The notes under the pieces were generated by a model. That model saw nothing but the letters and a program-made list of their open reading frames with translations, searched no databases and was not told where the DNA came from. DNA of 64,000 bases from Pseudomonas putida (GTDB lineage: Bacteria > Pseudomonadota > Gammaproteobacteria > Pseudomonadales > Pseudomonadaceae): NCBI RefSeq assembly GCF_030159595.1, contig NZ_BSKJ01000014.1, positions 1-64,000 on the forward strand. Direction: 5' to 3'. Shown here piece after piece: positions 26,223-35,128 of the stretch. The position numbers and the translations under genes were made by a program. The first letter of the stretch is position 1; every line of letters begins with the position of its first letter.

Positions 26223-28301
26223 ATGAGTGAGCTGTCGAAGGTCCCGGTCACGGTACTCAAGGGCGTTGGCGAGGCCATGGCGGAAAAGCTCGCCAAGGTC
26301 GGCCTGGAGAACCTGCAGGACGTGCTGTTCCACCTGCCCCTGCGTTATCAAGACCGTACCCGCGTTGTGCCGATTGGCCAATTGCGCCCCGGCCAGGATG
26401 CCGTGATCGAGGGCGTGGTCAGTGGTGCCGACGTGACCATGGGCAAGCGACGTAGCCTGGTGGTGCGCCTGGGAGATGGCAGTGGCGTGCTGAGCCTGCG
26501 CTTCTATCACTTCAGCAACGCGCAGAAGGAAGGACTCAAACGTGGCACCCACCTGCGCTGCTACGGCGAAGCCCGCCCCGGCGCCTCGGGACTGGAAATT
26601 TACCACCCGGAGTACCGTGCGCTGAATGGCGACGAGCCGCCGCCCCCGGTCGAGCAGACCCTGACGCCGATTTACCCGTCCACAGAAGGCCTTACCCAGC
26701 AACGCCTGCGCCTGTTGTGCCAGCAGAGCCTGGGCCTGCTCGGCCCGCGTAGCCTGCCCGACTGGCTACCTGACGAGCTGGCCCGGGACTACCAACTGGC
26801 ACCGCTGGACGATGCCATCCGCTACCTGCACAACCCGCCTGCCGACGCCGACCTTGACGAGCTTGCCGAAGGCCAGCACTGGGCCCAGCACCGCCTGGCC
26901 TTCGAAGAGCTGCTGACCCACCAGCTGTCGCAGCAACGCCTGCGCGAAAGCCTTCGCAGCCTGCGCGCGCCGATACTGCCCAAGGCCACGCGCCTGCAGG
27001 CGCAGTACCTGGCCAACCTGGGCTTCCAGCCGACCGGCGCCCAGCAGCGGGTGGCCAACGAAATTGCCTACGACCTCAGCCAGCATGAGCCGATGATGCG
27101 CCTGGTGCAGGGCGATGTGGGTGCCGGCAAGACCGTGGTTGCCGCCCTGGCAGCACTGCAAGGGCTGGAAGCCGGCTACCAGGTAGCGCTGATGGCGCCC
27201 ACCGAGATTCTCGCCGAACAGCACTACATCACCTTCAAGCGCTGGCTCGAACCGCTGGGCATCGAAGTGGCCTGGCTGGCCGGCAAGCTCAAGGGCAAGG
27301 CCCGGGCAGCGTCCCTGGAGCAGATTGCCAACGGCGCACCGATGGTGGTCGGCACCCACGCGCTGTTCCAGGAAGAGGTGAAGTTCAAGCACCTGGCTCT
27401 TGCGATCATCGACGAACAGCACCGTTTTGGCGTGCAGCAACGCCTGGCCCTGCGCAAGAAGGGCGTGGCCGGCGAGCTGTGCCCGCACCAGTTGATCATG
27501 ACCGCCACACCTATTCCGCGTACCCTGGCCATGAGCGCCTACGCCGACCTGGACACCTCGGTGCTCGACGAGCTGCCGCCTGGGCGCACCCCGGTAAACA
27601 CCGTGCTGGTAGCCGATAGCCGCCGCTTCGAAGTGGTCGAACGGGTACGCGCCGCCTGCGCCGAGGGGCGTCAGGCTTACTGGGTTTGCACCCTCATCGA
27701 AGAGTCTGAAGAGCTGACCTGCCAGGCAGCCGAAAGCACCTATGAAGAACTTGGCAGCGCCTTGGGCGAGCTGCGTGTGGGCCTGATCCACGGTCGCATG
27801 AAGCCTGCGGAAAAAGCCGAAATCATGGCGCAGTTCAAGGCGGGTGAATTACAGCTGCTGGTCGCGACCACCGTCATCGAAGTCGGCGTGGACGTGCCCA
27901 ACGCCAGCCTGATGATCATCGAAAACCCTGAACGCCTGGGCCTGGCCCAGTTGCACCAGCTGCGGGGCCGAGTTGGCCGGGGCAGTGCCGTGAGCCATTG
28001 CGTGCTGCTGTACCACCCACCGCTGTCGCAGATCGGCCGCGAGCGCCTGGGGATCATGCGCGAAACCAACGACGGCTTCATCATCGCCGAGAAGGACCTG
28101 GAGCTGCGCGGTCCGGGCGAAATGCTGGGGACTCGCCAAACCGGCCTGCTACAGTTCAAGGTCGCCGACTTGATGCGTGATGCCGACCTGCTGCCAGCGG
28201 TGCGCGACGCCGCCCAGGCCCTGATCGCGCGCTGGCCGGAACACGTCAGCCCGCTGCTCGACCGCTGGCTGCGTCATGGCCAGCAATATGGCCAAGTGTG
28301 A
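26223..28301 (+). CDS. recG: ATP-dependent DNA helicase RecG
   Basis: A 692-residue superfamily 2 helicase that remodels stalled forks and branched DNA. The N-terminal wedge domain (OB fold) is about residues 1-200. The helicase motor has Walker A GDVGAGKTVVAALAA, the motif II form DEQHRFGVQQR, the TATPIPRTLAM motif and QLRGRVGRG in motif VI. Length and order match the family. Confidence 0.97.
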   Translation: MSELSKVPVTVLKGVGEAMAEKLAKVGLENLQDVLFHLPLRYQDRTRVVPIGQLRPGQDAVIEGVVSGADVTMGKRRSLVVRLGDGSGVLSLRFYHFSNAQKEGLKRGTHLRCYGEARPGASGLEIYHPEYRALNGDEPPPPVEQTLTPIYPSTEGLTQQRLRLLCQQSLGLLGPRSLPDWLPDELARDYQLAPLDDAIRYLHNPPADADLDELAEGQHWAQHRLAFEELLTHQLSQQRLRESLRSLRAPILPKATRLQAQYLANLGFQPTGAQQRVANEIAYDLSQHEPMMRLVQGDVGAGKTVVAALAALQGLEAGYQVALMAPTEILAEQHYITFKRWLEPLGIEVAWLAGKLKGKARAASLEQIANGAPMVVGTHALFQEEVKFKHLALAIIDEQHRFGVQQRLALRKKGVAGELCPHQLIMTATPIPRTLAMSAYADLDTSVLDELPPGRTPVNTVLVADSRRFEVVERVRAACAEGRQAYWVCTLIEESEELTCQAAESTYEELGSALGELRVGLIHGRMKPAEKAEIMAQFKAGELQLLVATTVIEVGVDVPNASLMIIENPERLGLAQLHQLRGRVGRGSAVSHCVLLYHPPLSQIGRERLGIMRETNDGFIIAEKDLELRGPGEMLGTRQTGLLQFKVADLMRDADLLPAVRDAAQALIARWPEHVSPLLDRWLRHGQQYGQV

Positions 28302-28379
28302 CGCCAGTCCCAGAATGGATCCAGATTTGCTCGCAGGCTGGTTATACTTCGCGTTTAAAAGAATCAGTGGATACGGACC

Positions 28380-29783
28380 ATGACTGAAGTTGCCCTGGAC
28401 ACCGCAACCCCACACACCCCCTCTGTTATCAGGCTGCTGCTCGACAAGGTCGGCATCGCCTACCACGAGGTGGTCGAGCACCCGCACCTGCCTGCGGCTT
28501 CGCGGGTGCAGGCGGTGCTTCTCGACGACGAGGTCGGCGCCCTCATGGTGCTGTTCCCGCAGAGCCAACTGCTGGACCTCAACCGCCTGGCCGAGCTGAC
28601 CGGGCGCAAGCTGACCGCCGTGTCGGTGCCGCGCCTCAAGCAAATGCTCGACAAGCACCAACTCAAGGCCCTGCCCGGCATTCCCGCGCTGACCAGCTCA
28701 CCGTGCCAGTACGAGAAGAGCCTGCTCGACGCCGAGACCGTGTACATCCAGTCTGGCGAAGCCGGCCTGCTGCTGAAGATTGAGCGCGCGCACTTCAAGC
28801 GCATGCTGGCCAAGGCCAGCGCCAGCAGCTTCGGCCAAGAGGTCGAGGCCATCAGCCCCAACCTCGACCGCCCCCATGACGACACCCGGGAAATCACCAA
28901 TGCCGTCCAGGCCTTCACTGCCCGACGCATCCAGAAGCGCCTGGAAGAAACCATCGAGATCCCTCCGCTGGCCGACACCGCGCAGAAGATCATCAAGCTG
29001 CGGGTAGACCCCAACGCCAGCATCGATGACATCACTGGCGTGGTCGAAACCGACCCGGCGCTGGCTGCGCAGGTGGTGAGTTGGGCGGCATCGCCCTATT
29101 ACGCCTCACCGGGCAAGATCCGCTCGGTGGAAGATGCCATCGTGCGCGTACTGGGCTTCGACCTGGTGATCAACCTGGCCCTGGGCCTGGCGCTGGGCAA
29201 GACCTTGAGCCTGCCAAAAGACCACCCGCAGCAGGCCACGCCGTACTGGCAGCAGTCGATCTACACCGCCGCGATCATCGAAGGCCTGACCCGCGCCATG
29301 CCTCGGGAAGAACGCCCCGAAGCCGGGCTGACCTACCTGGCCGGGCTGCTGCACAACTTCGGCTACCTGCTGCTGGCGCATGTGTTCCCGCCACACTTCT
29401 CGCTGATCTGCCGCCACCTGGAGGTCAACCCGCACCTGAACCACACCTATGTGGAACAGCACTTGCTGGGCATCAGCCGCGAACAGATCGGCGCGTGGCT
29501 GATGAAGCTGTGGGACATGCCCGAAGAGCTGTCGACCGCGCTGCGCTTCCAGCACGACCCGGCCTACGACGGCGAGTATTCGGCGTTCCCCAACCTGGTG
29601 TGCCTGGCGACCCGCCTGTTGCGCTCGCGGGGGATTGGCTCGGGGCCGCAGGAAGAGATTCCTGAAGAGCTGCTGGAGCGCCTGGGCATTACACGCGACA
29701 AGGCGGAGGATGTGGTGAACAAGGTGCTCGAGGCCGAGAACCTGTTGCGCGAACTGGCTTCGCAGTTCCACGCACCGCATTAA
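28380..29783 (+). CDS. YbaK-like plus HDOD-domain signalling protein
   Basis: A 467-residue two-domain protein. Residues about 10-150 look like a YbaK/prolyl-tRNA-editing domain (VEHPHLPAASRVQAVLL, LKQMLDKHQLKALPGIPAL). Residues about 190-400 are an HDOD domain (IPPLADTAQKIIKLRVDPNA, then VETDPALAAQVVSWA). The place of the HD dyad reads LAGLLHNFGYLLLA, His-Asn rather than His-Asp, so hydrolase activity is doubtful, as in many HDOD proteins. The fused pairing is known in Pseudomonas, but its role is unclear; signal transduction or tRNA-linked sensing are guesses. Confidence 0.85.
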   Translation: MTEVALDTATPHTPSVIRLLLDKVGIAYHEVVEHPHLPAASRVQAVLLDDEVGALMVLFPQSQLLDLNRLAELTGRKLTAVSVPRLKQMLDKHQLKALPGIPALTSSPCQYEKSLLDAETVYIQSGEAGLLLKIERAHFKRMLAKASASSFGQEVEAISPNLDRPHDDTREITNAVQAFTARRIQKRLEETIEIPPLADTAQKIIKLRVDPNASIDDITGVVETDPALAAQVVSWAASPYYASPGKIRSVEDAIVRVLGFDLVINLALGLALGKTLSLPKDHPQQATPYWQQSIYTAAIIEGLTRAMPREERPEAGLTYLAGLLHNFGYLLLAHVFPPHFSLICRHLEVNPHLNHTYVEQHLLGISREQIGAWLMKLWDMPEELSTALRFQHDPAYDGEYSAFPNLVCLATRLLRSRGIGSGPQEEIPEELLERLGITRDKAEDVVNKVLEAENLLRELASQFHAPH

Positions 29784-29790
29784 GACCATT

Positions 29791-29810
29791 GGGGCCGCTT
29801 TTGCGGCCCC
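29791..29810. terminator. Hairpin between convergent genes
   Basis: GGGGCCGC-TTTT-GCGGCCCC, a perfect 8-base stem, lies between the HDOD gene and the minus-strand SCP2-like gene. It lacks a strong T tract. Confidence 0.6.
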
Positions 29811-29817
29811 GGCAATT

Positions 29818-30192
29818 TCAGCCTTTCTTTTTCGGTTTCAGGTACTTCATCAATCCCTGGAACCACATCACCAGCGCCGGATTGCCCTTGATCTGGATGT
29901 GCTTTTCCTGAATCCCCTGCATGAATGCCAATTGCTTGTTGCCCGCCTGCATCGTGGCGAAGCCATAGGCCGCGTCCTTGAAGGCAATGGCGAAGGCCGG
30001 CTGTGGGTGCGCGCCGCCCTTGCTGCTGATGCGCTCGTTATTGACGATGAAGTGCCGAGCGACCTTGCCGTCCAGCGTCTGCATCTGGAACACCAGGTCC
30101 TTGCCTTTGAGCTGCTGCTGGAATGCCGGGTTGTTGCGGCTGGCCCTGGCCATCAACAGCCCCATGGCCCAGAGAAGAAAGCGGAACTTCAT
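29818..30192 (-). CDS. SCP2-like sterol/lipid-carrier domain protein
   Basis: A 124-residue protein. After a hydrophobic start (MKFRFLLWAMGLLMA) the rest fits the SCP2 fold: VFQMQTLDGKVARHFIV, then PAFAIAFKDAAYGFATMQAG and the glycine-rich IQIKGNPALVMWFQGL. The fold binds hydrophobic ligands in other proteins; the ligand here is unknown. The ATG at 30192 is used rather than a TTG just before it. The product is probably membrane-associated. Confidence 0.75.
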   Translation of the reverse strand: MKFRFLLWAMGLLMARASRNNPAFQQQLKGKDLVFQMQTLDGKVARHFIVNNERISSKGGAHPQPAFAIAFKDAAYGFATMQAGNKQLAFMQGIQEKHIQIKGNPALVMWFQGLMKYLKPKKKG

Positions 30193-30289
30193 CAACGCGC
30201 CTCGAATTAAAAATGACTAAGGCGCGCAGTTTATCCTTTTACAGAACTATTTATGCAAGTTCGAAACATTTTGCCTGCAGAAAGCACAA

Positions 30290-30309
30290 CGGGCGCCCTG
30301 GGGCGCCCG
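30290..30309. terminator. GC hairpin after the HU gene
   Basis: CGGGCGCCC-TG-GGGCGCCCG, a perfect stem 33 bases past the stop of the minus-strand HU gene. The U tract on that strand is poor, so it is a likely but weak terminator. Confidence 0.5.
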
Positions 30310-30341
30310 CTTGACTGACACTGGGGGTTGTCAGGGAGCGA

Positions 30342-30641
30342 TCACTTGCCTTTCTTGGCCGGCTTGACGGGGGCGTTGACACTGTCGCGCAGGTTCTTGC
30401 CTGGCTTGAAGGCCACGGTGTTGCTGGCTTTGATCTTGACCGGCTCGCCGGTTTGCGGGTTCTTGCCGGTACGCGCGCCGCGATGACGTTTTTCGAAAGT
30501 GCCGAAACCGACCAGGGTCACGGTGTCCTTGTCCAGGGCGCCGGTGATGCTGTCGAGAATCGCGTTCAAAACCTGATTGGCCTTTTCCTTGGTCAGATCG
30601 GCCTTATCGGCGATGACGGCGGCGAGTTCTGGTTTGCGCAT
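30342..30641 (-). CDS. hupA: HU-family DNA-binding protein
   Basis: A 99-residue histone-like protein, slightly longer than the usual 90 because of a Lys/Pro/Ala-rich tail (VNAPVKPAKKGK). It has the HU signature around GFGTFEKRHRGARTGKNP and the TGEPVKI arm. It bends and wraps DNA as a dimer. Pseudomonas has several HU genes; the copy beside the rubredoxin reductase is usually called hupA in P. putida, though that name is from memory. Confidence 0.92.
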   Translation of the reverse strand: MRKPELAAVIADKADLTKEKANQVLNAILDSITGALDKDTVTLVGFGTFEKRHRGARTGKNPQTGEPVKIKASNTVAFKPGKNLRDSVNAPVKPAKKGK

Positions 30642-30828
30642 AGTGAAGCCTCTTTGACGGAATTCTTGTTGTTATGCCGTGCTGCCTTTGGGAGCAGCGC
30701 TCAAGGCACCGCAGGCTCTAATCTGCGGCAGACGGAAGTGAGAATGGCACGAGCTCCGGGGCCGCGCCAGTATCTGCGCGGCCATTGTGCAAGCAACAAC
30801 AGGATAAAACCGACAGAACACCCGCTAT

Positions 30829-31977
30829 TTACGCCATCACCGGCGGCAACAGACGATTCAGCGCCAGCTTCTCCATCACGGCTGCCCCAGTCAGGGCATA
30901 GCTCAACAAGTTGCCGTCAGCGCCGTGGCAGAGCACCTTCAGGTCACTGCCCTGCCCCTCCACCCGCCAAGTGCCTTCGTGGCCCTGGGGAGGCGGCGAA
31001 ACCACCAGCGGGCAGGCCGGGGTTTTCACGGTGATCGGCATCGGCCCGTAGGCAACCGCCGTCGGCTTGCCGGCCAGGGTTTGCGCCAGCGCGCGGGCGC
31101 AACTCATCAGCGGCATCACATAAAGCAGGTTGATGCCATCGACTTCGGCACAGTCGCCGAGGGCGAAGATGTTGGCGTGGGATGTCCGTAGCTCGCGGTC
31201 TACGCTGACGCCACGGTTGGTCTGCAAGCCGGCTGCGGCAGCCAGGTCAATGCGTGGGCGCAAGCCGATGGCCGAAACCACCAGGTCGCAGGCGATCACG
31301 CTGCCATCGGACAGGTGCGCCTCCAGGCCGTTGGCCACCTGCTGCAGTCGGTTCAGCACCGGGCCCAGATGGAAACGCACGCCCAGGTTTTCCAGGCCCG
31401 CTTGCACCGCCGCCGCCGCGGCCGGGTGCAGGAGGGTTGGCATCACTTGTTCGCACGGTGCGACCACGTCCACCTGGAAGCCACCCACGCTCATGTCATT
31501 GGCAAATTCGCAGCCGATCAGGCCCGCGCCGAGGATCAGCACACGCTGTTTGCCAACAGCGGCGGCACGGAAGCGGGCGTAGTCTTCCAGGTCATTGATC
31601 GGGAAGACCCATTCACCCGCATCGCCTTCGATCGGCACCTGCACGGTCTGGGCGCCCCAGGCCAGCACCAGCTCGCGGTATTCAACGGCCTCTTCGCCGA
31701 TCCACAGGCGTTTGTGGCCCGGGTCGATGCCGCTGATGCGGGTGTGGGTGCGGATCTCGGCGTTCAATTGCTCGGCCATTGCACCTGGCTCGGCCATGAC
31801 CAGACCGTCGGCGTCCTTCTGCTTGGCAAAACCCATGGAGAGCATGGGCTTGGAATAGGAACGACCGTCGTCGGCGGTGATCAGCAGCAACGGCGTCTGC
31901 GCATCGAGCTTGCGAAATTCACGCGCCAGGTTGTAGCCCGCAAGGCCGGTACCGATGATTACCACGGGGGACGTCAT
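30829..31977 (-). CDS. Rubredoxin-NAD+ reductase
   Basis: A 382-residue FAD-dependent reductase of the AlkT/RubB type. The N-terminal FAD site is VVIIGTGLAGYNLAREF, the NAD site is RVLILGAGLIGCEFA, and FALGDCAEVDG is the second FAD motif. It passes electrons from NADH to rubredoxin, whose gene lies 16 bases upstream on the same strand. The pair serves alkane hydroxylases or oxidative-stress enzymes; no hydroxylase is encoded here. Confidence 0.93.
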   Translation of the reverse strand: MTSPVVIIGTGLAGYNLAREFRKLDAQTPLLLITADDGRSYSKPMLSMGFAKQKDADGLVMAEPGAMAEQLNAEIRTHTRISGIDPGHKRLWIGEEAVEYRELVLAWGAQTVQVPIEGDAGEWVFPINDLEDYARFRAAAVGKQRVLILGAGLIGCEFANDMSVGGFQVDVVAPCEQVMPTLLHPAAAAAVQAGLENLGVRFHLGPVLNRLQQVANGLEAHLSDGSVIACDLVVSAIGLRPRIDLAAAAGLQTNRGVSVDRELRTSHANIFALGDCAEVDGINLLYVMPLMSCARALAQTLAGKPTAVAYGPMPITVKTPACPLVVSPPPQGHEGTWRVEGQGSDLKVLCHGADGNLLSYALTGAAVMEKLALNRLLPPVMA

Positions 31978-31993
31978 GTCGTGCTTTCCTCGA

Positions 31994-32161
31994 TTAGCCG
32001 ATGGAGATCATTTCAAAGTCGCTCTTGCCGACGCCGCAGTCGGGGCACAGCCAGTCTTCAGGCACGTCTTCCCAACGGGTGCCGGGGGCGATGCCGTCGT
32101 CAGGCCAGCCTTCGGCTTCGTCGTAGATCAGGCCGCAGACAATACATTGCCACTTCTTCAT
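31994..32161 (-). CDS. Rubredoxin
   Basis: A 55-residue iron protein starting MKKWQCIVCGLIYDEAEGW. The four iron ligands form two knuckles: CIVCG near residue 6 and CPDCG near residue 39, with the typical EDWLCPDCGVGK segment. It is the electron carrier reduced by the adjacent reductase. The gene is short but clear, and has a strong AAGGAA site. Confidence 0.95.
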   Translation of the reverse strand: MKKWQCIVCGLIYDEAEGWPDDGIAPGTRWEDVPEDWLCPDCGVGKSDFEMISIG

Positions 32162-32290
32162 CAGGTCTTTTTCCTTGGTAGAACTCAGGCTTTATTAGGC
32201 GGGTCTTTGGCCCTGTTTCAGCCATTATGCAAGCAGTCGGGGCAATCATGCTAAGCTCGCCGCCTCTCTGGTTGTAACAAGCAGACCGAC

Positions 32291-32848
32291 GTGTCGTACG
32301 AATCCCCGCAAGCAGCCGCTGTCGCGTGGCTGCCGTATTCACAGCTGGCGACCGGTATCGACCAGCTCACCCTTGACTGGCTGTTCGACGAGGGTTCGCT
32401 GACCCGCCGCCTGACCCGCCTGTCCAATGACCACTTCTCCGTCACCCCGCTATTCGAGGGCTGGCAGCCGCTTCGCGATGATGAATGCCAGGCGCTGGGC
32501 ATTGCCACCGGCGCCGAAGGCTGGGTGCGCGAGGTGTACCTGCGCGGCCATGGCCAACCTTGGGTATTCGCCCGCAGCGTCGCCAGCCGCAGCGCGCTGG
32601 AGCGCGGCGGGCTGGACCTTGAAACCCTCGGCAGCCGCTCGTTGGGCGAGTTGCTGTTCTGCGACCAGGCGTTCATTCGCCACCCGATTGAAGTGTGCAG
32701 TTATCCACAGGCCTGGCTGCCGACCGAGGCCGCTCATGACGCACTGTGGGGGCGCCGTTCACGCTTCGAGCGTGGCGGCCTGGACCTGCTGGTGGCAGAA
32801 GTGTTCCTGCCGGCACTGTGGCAAGCGGCCAAGGAGGAGAACCGCTGA
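32291..32848 (+). CDS. ubiC: Chorismate pyruvate-lyase
   Basis: A 185-residue UbiC that turns chorismate into 4-hydroxybenzoate, the first committed ubiquinone step. A GTG start at 32291 (MSYESPQAAAVAWL). Family positions include GSLTRRL, the conserved Arg in WVREVYLRG and the Glu-rich end LVAEVFLPALW. Its stop overlaps the ubiA start by one base, so the two are translationally coupled. Confidence 0.94.
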   Translation: MSYESPQAAAVAWLPYSQLATGIDQLTLDWLFDEGSLTRRLTRLSNDHFSVTPLFEGWQPLRDDECQALGIATGAEGWVREVYLRGHGQPWVFARSVASRSALERGGLDLETLGSRSLGELLFCDQAFIRHPIEVCSYPQAWLPTEAAHDALWGRRSRFERGGLDLLVAEVFLPALWQAAKEENR

Positions 32849-33738
32849 TGTACCTGCAACTGCTCAAGTCGCTCAACCGCCTGCACCCGCGGGCCTGGGA
32901 CTTCGTCCAGCTCAGCCGCATGGACCGGCCGATCGGTATTTACCTGCTGCTGTGGCCAACCTTGTCGGCGGTGTGGATTGCCGGCAACGGTTCGCCGACC
33001 CTGGCCAATGTGCTGATCTTCGGCCTTGGCGTGGTGCTGATGCGTGCTGCAGGCTGCTGCATCAACGATTTTGCCGACCGCAAGGTGGACGGCCACGTCA
33101 AGCGCACCGCCGACCGCCCCTTGGCCAGTGGCCGGGTTCGACCACGCGAGGCCCTGGCACTCTTCGCCATCCTGGTCGGGGTCAGCTTCCTGCTGGTGTT
33201 GTGCACCAATAGCCGCACGGTATGGCTGTCGTTCGGCGCAGTGGCGTTGGCGTTCTGCTACCCGTTCATGAAGCGCTATACCTATTACCCGCAGGTGGTG
33301 CTGGGTGCAGCGTATTCCTGGGGCATTCCCATGGCCTTCACCGCAGCGGGTGGCGAGCTACCGGCCAGCGCCTGGTTGCTGTATATCGCCAACTTGCTGT
33401 GGACGGTGGGTTACGACACCTATTACGCCATGGTCGACCGCGATGACGACCTGAAGATTGGCGTGAAGTCGACTGCGATCCTGTTCGGCGACGCCGACCG
33501 CACCATCATCCTGACCTTGCAACTGCTATCGCTGGGCTGCCTGTTGCTGGCGGGTAGCCGCTTCGAGCTGGGGGGCTGGTTCCACCTGGGGCTGCTGGGG
33601 GCTGCGGCGTGCTTTGCCTGGGAGTACTGGTCGACACGCAAACTGGACCGGGAGTCGTGCTTCAAGGCGTTTCTGCACAACCACTGGGCGGGGATGCTGG
33701 TGTTTATCGGGGTGGTGCTGGATTACGCACTGCGCTAG
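32848..33738 (+). CDS. ubiA: 4-hydroxybenzoate octaprenyltransferase
   Basis: A 296-residue membrane prenyltransferase attaching the polyprenyl tail in ubiquinone synthesis. The two Asp-rich motifs are NDFADRKVDGHVKRTADRP and YYAMVDRDDDLKIGVKS, with about eight hydrophobic helices. AAGGAGG lies upstream inside ubiC. It completes the ubiC-ubiA operon. Confidence 0.96.
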   Translation: MYLQLLKSLNRLHPRAWDFVQLSRMDRPIGIYLLLWPTLSAVWIAGNGSPTLANVLIFGLGVVLMRAAGCCINDFADRKVDGHVKRTADRPLASGRVRPREALALFAILVGVSFLLVLCTNSRTVWLSFGAVALAFCYPFMKRYTYYPQVVLGAAYSWGIPMAFTAAGGELPASAWLLYIANLLWTVGYDTYYAMVDRDDDLKIGVKSTAILFGDADRTIILTLQLLSLGCLLLAGSRFELGGWFHLGLLGAAACFAWEYWSTRKLDRESCFKAFLHNHWAGMLVFIGVVLDYALR

Positions 33739-33754
33739 CAGCCCGATCACCGAC

Positions 33755-33830
33755 CCTGTGGGAGCGGGTTTACCCGCGAATGCGATGCTGAAGTCAGCGA
33801 CGCATTCGCGGGTGAACCCGCTCCCACAGG
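33755..33830. repeat. REP pair (inverted)
   Basis: Inverted REP copies at 33755-33785 and 33801-33830 between the convergent ubiA and the minus-strand secreted-protein gene. The outer parts (GCGAATGCG and CGCATTCGC) extend the palindrome. Confidence 0.85.
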
Positions 33831-33845
33831 GTTATGCGTCAACCT

Positions 33846-34217
33846 TCAAGGCTTGGCGACGTGCCAGACGTCCTTCACGCCATCACCGGTCATGTCACCG
33901 GCTTTCTTGTCCTTGATGAAGGTATACAGCGGCTTGCCGTCGTAGGCCCACTGCATCGAACCGTCGTCACGGGTTACATGGGTCCATTTGTCCTTGGGCG
34001 CTTCGTCTTCTTTCTTGACCATCAACGGCGGCCAGTTGGTGGCGCAATCGCCATTGCACATCGACTTGCCACCCGCATCCTTGTCAAAGGTATACAGGGT
34101 CATGCCGGCATGATCGACCCACATGCCGTCCTTCTCCATGGCATGGTGGGCCGACGCCACCCCCGGGAGCGCCAGCGCAGCGAAAAGGGCCATCCAGCTC
34201 AGCGTTTGTCGTGTCAT
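33846..34217 (-). CDS. Secreted COG4315-type repeat protein
   Basis: A 123-residue exported protein with a signal peptide ending GVASA. The mature part contains two copies of a short beta motif typical of the lipoprotein_15 family: MTLYTFDKDAGGKSMCNGDC, then PLYTFIKDKKAGDMTGDG. The CNGDCATNWPP segment is characteristic. Function unknown; members are envelope proteins. An alternative ATG four codons upstream (34229) is possible. Confidence 0.85.
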   Translation of the reverse strand: MTRQTLSWMALFAALALPGVASAHHAMEKDGMWVDHAGMTLYTFDKDAGGKSMCNGDCATNWPPLMVKKEDEAPKDKWTHVTRDDGSMQWAYDGKPLYTFIKDKKAGDMTGDGVKDVWHVAKP

Positions 34218-34319
34218 TGGATTCACCATTGTTTCGGGGGGAGGTAAGTTCGGGTAACCGCCGCAGCGGCCCTTTGAAGCCTAGTCCAGTCACGGAATGT
34301 CGCCATAACGGCCAACACC

Positions 34320-34337
34320 CTGTCACACAGCTGCAAT
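34320..34337 (+). promoter_or_regulatory. Pho box before phoB
   Basis: CTGTCAC-ACAG-CTGCAAT fits the PhoB half-sites (CTGTCAT, 4 bases, CTGTCAT). A -10-like TTATCT lies at 34345-34350, so PhoB can replace the -35 contact and activate its own operon. Confidence 0.7.
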
Positions 34338-34390
34338 AATTCCGTTATCTAATGCGGGCCAAGACACCGAATCCAGGAGAGGTTTTGAGC

Positions 34391-35080
34391 ATGGTTGGCA
34401 GGAACATTCTGATCGTCGACGACGAAGCGCCCATTCGCGAGATGATCGCCGTTGCCCTGGAAATGGCCGGCTATGACTGCCTGGAAGCGGAAAACTCCCA
34501 ACAGGCCCACGCGATCATCGTCGACCGCAAACCGGACCTGATCCTGCTCGACTGGATGCTGCCGGGCACCTCCGGCATCGAGCTGGCCCGCCGCCTCAAG
34601 CGCGACGAGCTGACCGGTGACATCCCGATCATCATGCTCACCGCCAAGGGTGAAGAAGACAACAAGATCCAGGGCCTGGAAGTGGGCGCTGACGACTACA
34701 TCACTAAGCCGTTCTCGCCGCGTGAGCTGGTGGCGCGCCTGAAAGCCGTGCTACGCCGCACTGGCCCGAGCGACAGCGAAGCACCGATCGAAGTCGGCGG
34801 CCTGCTGCTCGACCCCATCAGCCACCGCGTCACCATCGACGGCAAGCCGGCCGAGATGGGCCCGACCGAATACCGGCTGTTGCAGTTCTTCATGACCCAC
34901 CAGGAGCGCGCCTACACCCGAGGCCAGCTGCTGGACCAGGTATGGGGCGGCAACGTCTATGTCGAGGAACGCACGGTCGACGTGCACATCCGTCGCCTGC
35001 GCAAGGCGCTGGGTGAAGCCTACGAAAATCTGGTACAAACCGTCCGGGGCACTGGCTACCGCTTCTCGACCAAGAGCTGA
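34391..35080 (+). CDS. phoB: Phosphate response regulator PhoB
   Basis: A 229-residue OmpR/PhoB-type regulator. The receiver domain has the acidic pocket (IVDDEAPIREM), phospho-acceptor Asp in LILLDWMLPG and Lys in YITKPFSPRE. The winged-helix DNA-binding domain is about residues 130-229 (GPTEYRLLQFFMTHQERAYT). The start at 34391 has a GGAGAGG site. A Pho box upstream suggests autoregulation. phoR follows after 48 bases. Confidence 0.97.
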   Translation: MVGRNILIVDDEAPIREMIAVALEMAGYDCLEAENSQQAHAIIVDRKPDLILLDWMLPGTSGIELARRLKRDELTGDIPIIMLTAKGEEDNKIQGLEVGADDYITKPFSPRELVARLKAVLRRTGPSDSEAPIEVGGLLLDPISHRVTIDGKPAEMGPTEYRLLQFFMTHQERAYTRGQLLDQVWGGNVYVEERTVDVHIRRLRKALGEAYENLVQTVRGTGYRFSTKS

Positions 35081-35128
35081 TCGAGTTCAAAAGCGCCACG
35101 CTGCACGTTGTTGTACAAGGACCGTCAA

